Shown here: positions 27,421-37,100 of the stretch, piece after piece | Position numbering within the stretch: the first letter of the stretch is position 1 | How the letters are laid out: every line of letters begins with the position of its first letter | Source of the DNA: Nematostella vectensis | Taxonomy: Eukaryota; Cnidaria; Anthozoa; Actiniaria; Edwardsiidae | NCBI RefSeq assembly: GCF_932526225.1 | Contig: NC_064035.1 | Span: 4,341,501 to 4,405,500 of the forward strand | DNA length: 64,000 nucleotides | Reading direction: 5' to 3' | The notes under the pieces: model-generated | What the model was told of the DNA's origin: nothing | Seen by the model: the letters and a program-made list of their open reading frames with translations, nothing else | Database searches by the model: none | Program-made: the position numbers and the translations under genes

Positions 27421-30400
27421 CTAGGTGCAATGAGGGAATTTACAGCTAGCACAAATCCAGAACTCACCCTCATCATCCTTTATAATCTTCCTTCTTTTGT
27501 TGTTTTCCTCATCCAATAATTTAAGAAATTTATGAAAAACACTTAATCCTGCCATGAGAGAAGTCTTTTGAAATGCTGTTGACGAAGAAAACACCCTTCT
27601 TTTCACTCAGGGACATCATGAGGTACTGGACACACCTAAGTGACTTGGGTGCTATGCCGAAACTTCCAAAGTCACCCCAAAATAATGACAAACAAATAGA
27701 TTTTAGCTACAGGGTACACTGTAGCTAACACTTTATAATGGAGTTTATGTTAGCAATATGAAATCAGGACATCCATTATGATACAATTTGCTGTAGTGGT
27801 TTGAAATTATGAGAACTGATGGGAATGTCAAATTGTTTATTCCAATCCTAACATTCCCAGCCTGTTTACCAGAATCTGGTATTTTTTGTCAAATAGATGC
27901 CCTGAGCAAGACCACATACTGTTATTGTACTATACAAAAACTACAGTTACCTCTGATTTTCCTTTTGCCGGCCATGTCCTCATCACTGTTATCGTTTGGG
28001 TGTTTTTTATCATACTCATCAATTTGATTCAACAACTGGCTGTGATAGGAAGAAACTATAATAAGTATGTATGATGAGATGATAACATTCACTTCAGGAA
28101 TTCCATCAATATTTTAATAAAAATATATAAAAATGATAATGACAATATAAAAGATGACAATGGTAGTGATAGTAGTGATACTAGAGAAGAAGTTCAAAAC
28201 GAATATTGACATCCATTACCATGTGAGCAGAAATTGAAAATACTGTAGGGAAAAAGCAGTTACAGATTTTCTCAGCAGCCAGAACCGTTTTTGAACAATT
28301 TTTTAGTGCTCATCTGCTGCTGGTGTTGATTTACTGTCGACAGACTTACAAACACTATATACAGACTGACATCACTACAACTAGCAAAAACCTTATGGTC
28401 GGCACTGCAAATGGATCAAACGAGTCTGCGGTAGCAACCTCAATGGGGACGCACACACGACCTAGGTGAAAACCAAAGATCAATTCTAAATTATGCAAGA
28501 TAATAGCTAAAACAAGAACTGTTGTTGAAACAAAATGTTGAAACAATAACTGACAAAGTCAGTAAATGAGATGAGCATTAGGCTCTTAAAATATTATATA
28601 AAGTTATCTAAATTATGTAGGCTGATCCTAGACCCCTTTTTAGTGTGAAGCACACACTTCAAATAGATAAGGAATAAAAATATATTGAATATTCAAAATA
28701 GTATTGCATTCCTATCCTTTGCAAAACTCTATTCCTGTTTCGATTTTGCTAAACATTTCATTATTATAATCTTGGTTAAAAATGAGTTTCCTCATCCTGT
28801 GGGCTGCTTGTTGCTGGGTTGTTGGCTAACCTGTCTTAGGATGGATGCAAAATGGACTCTTCAGCAAGTGGTTGAGGCCTTTAGTGACATTTACGTCAAG
28901 TCGTGGATAGGTGTACTGTAACATGATCTCATCAATGACCTCCATTGACTGCATTTTCTGAAAAAAAGATGTGCACATTACTGTAAGTTGAGGACAGCAT
29001 ATATAAAGCTTTTTTTATTGTTATGCGTGTTACCTTGGAGTTTTCCAGCTCACCAGTCAGTTCTTCCCACCTCTCTGATGATGACTTTTTACAAGATGAC
29101 CAGGATTTGTTTAGCCTTTTTCTCAATTGTAAAAACATGTCAAGGAAATGTGGACTAAAAGCTCGGCCACAGCAGTAAATATTATCCAACTCATAAAATA
29201 ATCTTGAAGAGTCAATGACCACAGTGTGAGTTTGTCTACGATTTTAATTACAAGAAATGTTTTAGTACTTAATCAGCATGCAAATGGTATGTTTCATTAT
29301 AACCATTTAAGAAAAGTGGTATTTCAAAAATAAACCATACCTTCTTGAGTGGCAATGTAACTGTATTCAATGTCTTGAGTTTTCAAACTCTCTCAGTTTT
29401 TTCTAGTCTACAATTACTCTATACAACACGCTGCATTCATCTAAGGCAAGGTTTAAACAACATATTTTCGATCATGAGCTGTATTGAATGCAAATGAATA
29501 AGTTGATTTTTTTTGTCTTCATTTGCACTGAATACTGCTCATGGATAATACGATATTTGAACTTGGCCTAAGAAGATGTATGTTTATATGATTAAAAGGA
29601 TATCTTCATCTGGTAACAGTGCAAGTAATGGATCCCAGGTTTCTTTGGAGGACAATATTTCTTGACCATCCAAGACAATATCATTAAAATACTTCTTTAC
29701 CAGACTGAGGGAGCGCCTTAAAAAAAAACATTATTACCAATAAATGTGATCTCGCAATTCATTCTGTTAAGGTTTTTATGAGAATTACAGAACTGTTGTT
29801 CTACTCGAATTGAATAAAACAGCTTACAAAATTATTTATATTATTCTGTATTCTTTTATGTTCTAGTCTCAGTAGTTTGTTACAAAACTTTAAGACGAAG
29901 CCCTTTATTTTAATTCCTAAAAATTAGACAAAAAACAAATATTCTTACTTAATAAAGGGATGGTATGGTTCACGGATGTTGACCTTCTTGGCCTGATTTT
30001 CACCACCTTTTATGATGGTTAGGTACTCAGCCACAGCAGACCGCCCACTCTGACTCAGTTTGCGCGCTGTCTCATCACACACCCAACAATGGACACCACG
30101 ACGACCACTATAAACCCACAAGCGGTGCTTAAAACCAAAGTCCTCTGTAAATAATAATAAAAAAGAATATTACACATCATAAAAACTAATCCCAACCCAT
30201 AATTAGAGTACTTTACACAAAAATCCTCTTAAAGTAATAAAAAAAGATATGGAGGCAGTACATAGTTGGAATTGCGAGCAAATAAAATTAGATTTACCCA
30301 CAGAGCTGTCATTTTTCATACTATATGGTATCAAGGGTTTAACAAACTTGCATGAATAAAAAAAGGATATAAAGAAAGGGGAAGATAAATACCTTTTAGA

Positions 30401-31631
30401 GCAAGATCTAAGACCTTGATGGCAATCACCATAAATTTCCAGCATTTCAAGCATATCTCTGCTCCCCTAACAAATGGTCATAATTAGCAACTTGCAAGAA
30501 GTAACACAAACAAGATTTTGCAAGTTTTAATTCATCAAAAAAATCATTATATATGTATATACATCACAATCATCATAATCATATACTTACCTGCAACACG
30601 TTCTAATGTCATCATAATCATTTCCTACTTACTTGCAACATGTTCTGATTTCATCATAATCTGTCATGTCAATATCAAACACTAGTTCTTTTTCTAGAGC
30701 TTGAAAAGATGCAGCTTTTACCATCTTATGGTCTTTTGGCTGGGAAGAGACAAGGTTATCAGGTACATTACTTTGTATAGGCACAGCACAAGAAGATGGA
30801 TAAACCCATCGCCCCTCCCCCGACATACACAACACTTCTTGGATTTGAGAATAAATGTAAGGGATCTATATAAAAAAAGCTTAGATTTAGACATAGCAAC
30901 TCGGACAAATTCAACTGTTTGGTGATTCAATTAAATGCTTGTTTCATTACAATTTTTACGGACAGCCTGGTCATCTATTGAGAGTGGCAGACAACTTTGT
31001 GATGGACAATTTATATATAAGTATACTCAAGCTTATATATTTTTCATGTGTTCCATTGCACCTGGTTTCCGAACCTTGCTCAGTTGTTCCGTCTGACTAA
31101 ATATACCTTTTCTTATCCCCTCCCTCTCTCCTTGTTCAAGAGATTTTGTATTTTTTCAGGTCTAGAGGCAATCACACATACTTTATGACTGAACACAGCG
31201 CCGATGTCAATCTTGTGGGGATTACGCTTTTGGATTTCCTTTTCCATCTCCTCTTGGCTAGCGAATGATTGATATCGGAGGTAGACATCATCTTTTAGCG
31301 TGAACGAGAACTCGCGATTCGGAAAGTATGTCTTGGGAACTAAAGCGATACATTAGACACAAAAAAATATAATAAACTTCGAAGAACCATGAGATTTGAA
31401 ACTGAGATAAAATGAAATAGCGCAGCTTCTCGTAAAACAAAATAGAGCTTTAGAACATTCTTTGTTGTTGTTCGATAATGGTTCTTTCTTCCTCTTACCA
31501 TCTCCATAGCTGAGCCACTGGTGATAGAGTTTGTATGGAAAGAGCCATTTGTAGTACTGTTGCAGTAATTCGGGAAGATCGGATTGACTAAATGTCGTTT
31601 GAGATGAGGATATCGCTGCTGTGTCCGCCAT
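27421..31631 (-). CDS. PRIM1: DNA primase small (catalytic) subunit, 11 exons, whole gene span
   Basis: This gene makes the catalytic small subunit of the nuclear DNA polymerase alpha-primase complex, which lays down RNA primers for replication. I rebuilt 11 exons (27468-27575, 27951-28039, 28392-28461, 28831-28957, 29034-29128, 29604-29716, 29949-30144, 30393-30466, 30633-30739, 31182-31339, 31499-31631) totalling 1270 bases or about 423 residues; the human protein has 420. Family landmarks are present in order: N-terminal [25 protein letters not shown], the catalytic aspartates in [11 protein letters not shown], the four zinc cysteines in [24 protein letters not shown] for nucleotide binding, and the third metal-binding aspartate in [12 protein letters not shown]. 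All phases agree. One intron is U12-type AT-AC. The last visible exon either reads on to a TAG at 27421-27423 or splices onward into or past the satellite; which of these happens is unresolved. No poly(A) signal is visible downstream. Confidence 0.95.
27468..27575 (-). CDS. PRIM1: PRIM1 exon 11 (last visible)
   Basis: The acceptor TCAACAG joins phase 1 from exon 10 to give [10 protein letters not shown], matching the family's KKTSLAPYV region, followed by [18 protein letters not shown]. The exon reaches a strong donor, GAGG|GTGAGT. At that point only about two to five residues of the usual C-terminus are missing. If this donor is not used, the frame adds 14 or so residues ([10 protein letters not shown] and on) and stops at TAG 27421-27423. 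Confidence 0.85.
27576..27950 (-). other. PRIM1 intron 10
   Basis: AT-rich intron of 375 bp. Nothing recognisable beyond the splice sites; the short plus-strand open frame around 27809 is not supported. Confidence 0.8.
27951..28039 (-). CDS. PRIM1: PRIM1 exon 10
   Basis: Acceptor ATCACAG and donor AGAG|GTAACT. It encodes [20 protein letters not shown] and a short basic stretch, the variable hydrophilic linker before the conserved C-terminal helix. It enters in phase 2 and completes the serine codon of the VPTIS motif. Confidence 0.88.
28040..28391 (-). other. PRIM1 intron 9
   Basis: 352 bp, AT-rich, with a gatgataatgacaatataaaagatgac simple-sequence patch near 28130-28180. No other feature seen. 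Confidence 0.75.
28392..28461 (-). CDS. PRIM1: PRIM1 exon 9 with the third catalytic aspartate
   Basis: It encodes [20 protein letters not shown] and then PTI. The FDPFAVPTI block holds the third metal-binding aspartate of the primase active site. The acceptor CACCTAG is normal; the donor AAG|GTTTTTG is weak but is the only one that keeps phase with exon 10. Confidence 0.9.
28462..28830 (-). other. PRIM1 intron 8
   Basis: 369 bp of AT-rich sequence with nothing recognisable. Confidence 0.75.
28831..28957 (-). CDS. PRIM1: PRIM1 exon 8
   Basis: It encodes [20 protein letters not shown] and [14 protein letters not shown], close to the family's signature around the substrate-binding histidine (KSPFSVHPKTGR). 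Acceptor TTTTTTTCAG, donor ACAG|GTTAGC, ends in phase 1. Confidence 0.93.
29034..29128 (-). CDS. PRIM1: PRIM1 exon 7, entered from a U12 AT-AC acceptor
   Basis: It encodes [20 protein letters not shown] and [11 protein letters not shown], aligning with the helical insert before exon 8. The acceptor is TTTTTAC rather than AG, paired with an ATATCC donor. Starting here restores the frame (phase 1 plus two bases gives GAA). Donor AAG|GTAACA. Confidence 0.88.
29129..29603 (-). other. PRIM1: U12-type AT-AC intron of PRIM1
   Basis: On the minus strand the exon is followed by |ATATCCTTTT, the canonical minor-spliceosome donor. The intron ends with the branch-point motif TTCCTTGAC and then ATGTTTTTAC|, placing the branch adenosine 11 bases before the AC terminus. 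No GT donor or AG acceptor here keeps the frame and the family alignment. The intron is 475 bp and otherwise shows nothing. Confidence 0.92.
29604..29716 (-). CDS. PRIM1: PRIM1 exon 6
   Basis: It encodes [20 protein letters not shown] then [17 protein letters not shown], matching the family's helical segment after the nucleotide-binding block. Acceptor TTTTTTTTAAG; the donor is the AT of the U12 intron. Confidence 0.9.
29949..30144 (-). CDS. PRIM1: PRIM1 exon 5 with the SGRRGVHCW motif
   Basis: It encodes [58 protein letters not shown] and [16 protein letters not shown] carries the serine, arginines and histidine that contact the nucleotide in primases. Acceptor ATTTACAG, donor TTAA|GTAAGA. 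Confidence 0.95.
30393..30466 (-). CDS. PRIM1: PRIM1 exon 4, second half of the zinc motif
   Basis: It encodes [24 protein letters not shown]; the two cysteines pair with the CC of exon 3 to complete the zinc site. Acceptor TTTGTTAG, donor AAAAG|GTATTT, phase 2 in and phase 1 out. Confidence 0.9.
30633..30739 (-). CDS. PRIM1: PRIM1 exon 3 with the catalytic aspartate pair
   Basis: It encodes [20 protein letters not shown] then EIRTCC. The DID pair is the metal-binding catalytic motif, and the two cysteines begin the zinc site. Acceptor TCTCTTCCCAG, donor GCAA|GTAAGT. Confidence 0.95.
30740..31181 (-). other. PRIM1 intron 2
   Basis: 442 bp. A pyrimidine-rich stretch lies near 31090-31160. 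The short open frames on both strands here are not conserved in character and are not called. Confidence 0.75.
31182..31339 (-). CDS. PRIM1: PRIM1 exon 2
   Basis: It encodes [38 protein letters not shown] and [15 protein letters not shown], a near-continuous match to the family N-terminal domain. Acceptor CGCTTTAG, donor AAA|GTATGT. Confidence 0.94.
31499..31631 (-). CDS. PRIM1: PRIM1 exon 1 with the start codon
   Basis: ATG at 31629-31631 opens [20 protein letters not shown] and runs into [20 protein letters not shown]. Its length before LPELL is about 12 residues more than in human. A second in-frame ATG lies 13 codons upstream (31668-31670), but it would put the E2F-type site inside the coding region and adds residues the family lacks, so I prefer the inner one. 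Donor GATG|GTAAGA. Confidence 0.88.
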
Positions 31632-31646
31632 ATCGAGGATGTTCAG

Positions 31647-31659
31647 TTTCCCGCCAAAA
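31647..31659. promoter_or_regulatory. E2F-type site immediately upstream of the PRIM1 start
   Basis: tttcccgccaaaa on the plus strand matches the E2F consensus (TTTSSCGC with the A-rich extension). It ends 16 bases upstream of the chosen ATG, in the 5' UTR or core promoter. Replication genes such as primase are classic E2F targets, so a role in G1/S expression is a reasonable inference. Confidence 0.65.
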
Positions 31660-31835
31660 TCAAGTACCATGGGGACAACCGCTGAATTATGAGTCCTTCT
31701 TTGGCTCCTACACAGCAAACCCACACAAACTTGTGGATGTAAGGTCCCAAAAGTTGGCGTGGAAGTGGCAAAGGCATTTCTCTCTTTCACTTCTTTCTTG
31801 TATATACTGCATGGTCTAGCATGTCTCACTCTTTC

Positions 31836-31843
31836 ATTGGCCA
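31836..31843 (-). promoter_or_regulatory. Possible CCAAT box upstream of PRIM1
   Basis: The minus strand reads GGCCAATGAAAG about 205 bases upstream of the start codon. A single short match; position and strand suit an NF-Y-type site. Confidence 0.35.
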
Positions 31844-31844
31844 A

Positions 31845-31845
<1 letters not shown>

Positions 31846-31886
<41 letters not shown>
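31846..31886. repeat. (ATT)n microsatellite
   Basis: About 13 perfect copies of the triplet, followed by a degenerate AT-rich tail to about 31905. It lies about 215 bp upstream of the PRIM1 start. Confidence 0.95.
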
Positions 31887-32554
31887 TTTATTATAATTAT
31901 AACCTTATTTGTAATCCTCATAGATTGCTGGATAAAACAAAATACTATACACTATACAGGTGCATTCCAATCCAAAAAGCACAAAGAATGAGTCAATAGT
32001 GGCTCCAACTTACTTCGATAGATATCAGGCATTCCTTTAGTAGCTCTTCCACTCCAATGGTCTGATGGTTTGGCTATAAAGGAAACACATATTAAAACAT
32101 GTGTTTCTCTTATTGTTCCACTCCCTTGTTTTGCCCTCCCTGCCCCCGATGACCAAAATTTCCACCTTTTGTCTAAAATGAGCACACGGACCTCTTTTAG
32201 ATCGCGCACATTTTAACATACTTCAGCTTTCCTTTTCTTGTTTCTGTGCACGAAAGATATAGGTAGCGCGAATGAGCACATGAGAACAAAAGGCTAAAGG
32301 CGGAACACGAAAGATATCATATGCACGTGCGCGACAGAGCAAAGCAGAACAAACTGCTAAAGGCGGCAATATATTATACCTAGGTCACAGCGTGCTGTGC
32401 ATGGTGACGAAGTTACCACACTACTATAGCAACACGCTCATTCCCAAAAGACGCAAGCGTGAAAAAGACTCCGATATTTTCCAGTTACATCTCAGCGAGC
32501 TGTGCTTGGCCTAACCGACTAAGACAGGCCTGGGATCCTGGTTGTTGCCTCCCC

Positions 32555-32581
32555 ATTAATGCGGGGGTGCCTCAGGGTTCC
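32555..32581 (+). mobile_element. Possible relic of a LINE reverse transcriptase
   Basis: The plus strand encodes INAGVPQGS, which resembles the NSGVPQGS block of non-LTR retrotransposon reverse transcriptases. The surrounding frame continues FVLYSS and then loses any resemblance. Only this motif supports the call, so it could be chance. Confidence 0.2.
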
Positions 32582-32948
32582 TTTGTGTTGTACAGTTCGT
32601 GGTGCTGGGGCCGAAATCTTCAGCCTGGCCGTAAAGCTTTAGCTGCCATACGCCGTTTCAGCGTTTGTCTGGAAGTATGGTCTATTTTTTCTGTCGTTTC
32701 ATTTGATCCAAGGAGGTTCGATTTTCGGGCAATTTGACTCTACCTTTTTTTTATAATACTTATCAGTACTTTTTTTGGCTTTATTATTTTTTCCTTAAAT
32801 TTCTGTTCTCAGTTATATCTATGCGCTAGAAAGGAATTATCAAGCAATCGATCTATACATGAAACACTATTTAGAGGCATGTTTAAACCGCGCGTTCATG
32901 TAAACAACAACAACAATAACAGCAAACAAACACATCCTCCCAGAAAGA

Positions 32949-32967
32949 GGGGGGGGGGGGGGGGGGG
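32949..32967. repeat. Poly(G) run of 19
   Basis: Nineteen consecutive Gs on the plus strand. Mononucleotide G runs of this length are rare and are prone to sequencing error. Confidence 0.9.
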
Positions 32968-33639
32968 TGGCACGCCGCCCCTGAGTCTCGTTTGTTCCTC
33001 TTTTAAAGATATCGGCAAGCCTAAATAGATTTGACCGGTAGTAGGATTTAGATGAAGGGGTGAGGTGATCAGACTCACCCTACCAACGGTTAAACTTATA
33101 GTTGGGAGGTGGAAAGAGTGGAGATGTAAGCATTTGTTACTCAAAAATAACGTTACAATAACAAGCAAAATTTATAATTTGTTCAAACAATACAATTCCG
33201 TCTCCAGTCCTTACTCCATCTTGGTTGGTTTGGTCACAGGTAGCCCAAGCTCTTTATTTGTCCCTATCGATTTTACGGTAAACATAGGGCGAAAATCAAA
33301 ATTAGTGAAAAATAAAAAAAACAACTTGTCAATCAATTTTGAAGTATCCTTTGATTGGTGAACCCATGGTGGACCAATGAAAACAGTTTAAGTATTTTGA
33401 CTGATGAAAGCCAAAATGCATTTTTTTCGCTTGGAAATTATGAGGGTGAGTTAGCGGACTTACTTAAAGCACAGTAAGAGATTAAGGTTGTTCCAACCTT
33501 ATCCTGTCGTGTCCGACCATCAAGAGTACAATGGTCGATGGCTCACACTTCCCCAAACAGGAAAATAAAGCATAACTCTCAAGGTAAACATTATCAAGAG
33601 AAAACTACAAACTTTTGTTCAATAAATTATCATTAATAC

Positions 33640-33645
33640 TTTATT
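33640..33645 (-). promoter_or_regulatory. Poly(A) signal AATAAA for the spectrin-repeat gene
   Basis: Plus-strand tttatt reads AATAAA on the minus strand, about 420 bp beyond the stop codon at 34067-34069. This gives a 3' UTR of about 0.43 kb in AT-rich sequence. Confidence 0.55.
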
Positions 33646-34066
33646 TATAAATATTGGACATTTGACGACTGGATTCTATTTACACAACTGTACGTCATAA
33701 AAACACATATAAAAATATTATTTTATCCACTGTACACCCATATACCTCACGTCATATATACATCACTGAAATCATTATGGCTTATTATAATACAAACTAG
33801 GGTTTCGCTAATATATAAGATAAAATATATTGAGCAATTTACAACGTTAATATGTCCAAACGGAATAAGGTTTTAGAATTAAAACTGATATTATTTTCAC
33901 ACACAACGTGTGATTTATATAAAAATTGTGAAACTATTAATGCTTATTTAATATATATATATATAATAGACGTATAATACATCTAGCACTTATTAAAATT
34001 TTTCGTATAACTTCTTGTTATTATTATAAAGTATTAGACGAACTATTTCGGATATCATCATTGTCG

Positions 34067-34162
34067 TCAGGAGGGCGTAGGTGACTTGTCTGGTGGGGGT
34101 GGGGGTGATGAGGCGTTTGGTATAGCGAGATCCAGAATCCACGTCATACAACAATGCAACGC
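34067..34162 (-). CDS. Spectrin-repeat gene, terminal exon
   Basis: Acceptor TTCTTGGCAG, phase 0. It encodes ALHCCMTWILDLAIPNASSP then PPPPDKSPTPS and stops at TGA 34067-34069. It finishes part of a last helix and ends in a short proline-serine tail. There is no transmembrane segment and no PPPT-type KASH end. The other frame of this exon stays open longer and is hydrophobic, but phase from the previous exon excludes it. Confidence 0.7.
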   Translation of the reverse strand, partial: ALHCCMTWILDLAIPNASSPPPPPDKSPTPS

Positions 34163-37100
34163 CTGCCAAGAAAACAAAATTGTGTTACAACAAAACTATA
34201 AACAAAGGCTTTGGAGTGGGTTCAGCGTGGCTTGTGGCGGTAGCGTGACGGAGTGACGTGACGGTTCATCGTGACTTGTGGCTGTAGCGTGACGAAGTGA
34301 ATAGCGCATTTACCTGTTGCCACCTTGAGTTAAGCTCATCCAAGGTCTTCTGCACGGCTTGGTACTCTGTACTGGTCAGGGACTCTCGGAGCCTCTTCCC
34401 CTCCTGCAAAAATGTGCGAAGCTTGGAATAGTTCTTGTTGATCTCTCGCTGCAGCGCCTTCAAAGAAACAGAATCAAGGTGACATGCCTGCTGACATTTA
34501 TAAACAGCTGCGCTGAATTGGCGTTGCAGTTATAATCGCCTCAGCGAAAAAAAAAGAACAACATGCCACAGAACATGCATCGTGAGCGAAGGGGGGTGGG
34601 GGTGGGGTGGGGTTGACTGCTGCTTCCGTGTGCAAAGTGGGCTTGGTCACCTTCAGCTGGCCCAACTGGGTCTTTGTGCCCTGCTCTGAAGTGAACGGGT
34701 CTAGTGCTATTAGCCTCACCTTCAGCTGGCCCAACTGGGTCTTTGTGCCCTGCTCTGAAGTGAACGGGTCTAGTGCTATTAGCCTCACCTTCAGCTGGCC
34801 CAACTGGGTCTTTGTGCCCTGCTCTGAAGTGAACGGGTCTAGTGCTATTAGCCTCACCTTCAGCTGGACCAACTGGGTCTTTGTGCCCTGCTCTGAAGTG
34901 AACGGGTCTAGTGCTATTAGCCTCACCTTCAGCTGGCCCAACTGGGTCTTTGTGCCCTGCTCTGAAGTGAACGGATCTAGTGCTATTAGTTTCAACTCGG
35001 CATCGGTCACAAACGCGACGACTTCACTCTTGAGCGCCTCGTATCTCTCCGACCTCGTGGTTAGCTTGGATTGTTTATTGGCCAGGTCTTCTATCTTGGA
35101 CGACAGAGCCTGCCAGCGAGTCTTGATCGATTCGACGCTTGTCTGCACGTCTTTAACCGATTCAGGTCGACAATCGATGACGAGATAACGACTGCGGGAC
35201 GCGATACGCTGCAACTGTGCATGATGTGACGTGATGTCTTTGCGAAAAGCCTTCAAAGCAAAAAGAGTTTAAAATTAAAAATAAAAAAGGAGATTTATTT
35301 AGTAAAATAAACGTAACGCTCTCTCCCAAAATCAACAACAAACAAAATGTTCCCCAATCGAGACATCATCAAATGCTAGAAACTTCTCTTTAATCCGGGG
35401 AAGTGATGTGTTTATAGGGAAGAATATATTACTTGCAATACGTCGTGATGACGTAGGTTTAAAGCGAACACAACCATATGACAAACCTCGTAAGTGTTGA
35501 GCTTTGCACGTGCATTTTCCTGACCAGAGGTTTCCGCTTTCAGCGCATTCTCAGTTTCTCCCAACCACTCAACAAACTTCCGAAACTCGTTCCAGTACTC
35601 TCTGCAAAGCACCAGTCTCTCCTCGGCCTGTCGGCGCCTCGATTCAGCATTCTTACGAACCGCCTCCCATCGAGATTCGAAGCTCTCCCGAGTGGCATTG
35701 AGCGTTCGACGGCTATCCTCAGTGGGGCAAGCAGTACGGTCGCGCTGTAGTCTCTGATTTATGGGAAAATACACGAGGAACCTTATTATATAGGGCCAGC
35801 TTTGAATAGCAAAACAAAGAAAGGTGCATGCGCATGTTGAGGATGTCTGCTTGTGAGATGCGATTACCTGGCAGAGTCCAAGTACAATCCTGACGTCATT
35901 CGCGTGCTCCTCGACATCCTCGTGCATAGACTGCAAAGTCACAAGAAAACAGTGACAAAACCGTGCTTGATATCGATTTCTACAAGGGGTAAGGTAAATT
36001 GGCTAGCCACTTATTGACTTGGAAACACGAATGCGAACTTCCCTTACTAGGCACCGCCACGTTCCTGTCTTCCTAGCATCCCTCGGCTTCCAGTTTTATC
36101 CCCCATTCTTCTCGCATTTAGTACCTGGTCCTATCTCCTTATAATAAAACTTGTACTAGAACACATGTAAGGCTACTTCACCTTTCCCATTCCTCACTTA
36201 TTTTACTATTCGGCACAGATACGTATGTTAAACCTTACTCCCCCTCACAATATTTTGCAGCTTCTCCCTACTACCCTTCCACATTTTGTACACCAACCCT
36301 ATTTGCAATGGCACGAATACCCGCTTCTAACCAGCCACCATGTAGCGTTGCCTCTGTTTCACTAGCTTCACTATCTACCTACCTTTAAGTCGGCAAATCG
36401 TTTCTGCGCCTCGCTAATCTCACACGTGCCACGCGCTGCGACAGAGAAAAGCCTGTCCTCGAGTTTTGTCATCCATGTGTTAAGCTGCTTGAGTTGAATC
36501 TCGAGCATTCGTAACCCGAACTTGGTCTCTTCTGCCTTTTTATACGTCACACCCAGCTGCTGACACAAGGCGCGCCAGCGATCATTCAGTTCCTGTTGCA
36601 TCATGGTCACGTGGTCAGCATACGGGGTCCCGCTGCCTCGACGGATGACGTGGAACGCGCTGTCGTTCATCTGTGTCCGGGTGGACTCATGACGCTCAAT
36701 GTCCGCGACGTAAACCTGAAACGCAACCAAAAGATTTACTTTTTCAGTTGTGCACTTACTTAATGCTTTATCAAAAAGGATTAGAGATGAAATTATACGT
36801 TATAAGTTATTCGCTAATACCCATCCTAAGCGTGCATGTACAGTATACCGTAGATACCCGTTAGTCATGCATTCACGACATCCCTAATAATATAGCCTGA
36901 AGAATCAATTATCGCATTCAAAAGGAGCAAAAATCAAGTCTTTTTGACTTAAAAAAAGCTCCTCGACGCAAAGTGTAACGGCGTTGTACCCTCCAAAACT
37001 ATTTAAATGCACACGGCCCAAATTTGGAAAAAAACAACAGAAAGAGCCAATACCAAACGAGGATTACGTATGGGAAACAAATAAGTTCTCAAGAACTTTT

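Larger units (their letters stand above)
31887..33639. other. Intergenic region between the spectrin-repeat gene and PRIM1
   Basis: Both neighbours are on the minus strand. It holds a 19-base G run at 32949-32967, a loosely repeated gctaaaggcgg motif (32293 and 32357 areas), and a nine-residue reverse-transcriptase-like motif near 32555. No convincing gene on either strand. Confidence 0.7.

Noticed and set aside
27809-28074. Small plus-strand frames with hydrophobic character
   Set aside because: They overlap PRIM1 exon 10 in antisense; no start context or family match.
34067-34162. Alternative frame of the last exon, longer and hydrophobic (RQVTYALLTTMMISEIVRLI), as a KASH-like membrane tail
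   Set aside because: The preceding exon ends in phase 0, which excludes this frame, and it lacks the KASH motif and PPPX end.
34607-35188. Plus-strand frame of 193 codons with a repeated NWVFVPCSEVNGSSAI segment
   Set aside because: It is the antisense shadow of the 69-bp repeat, which is open on both strands because its length is a multiple of three.
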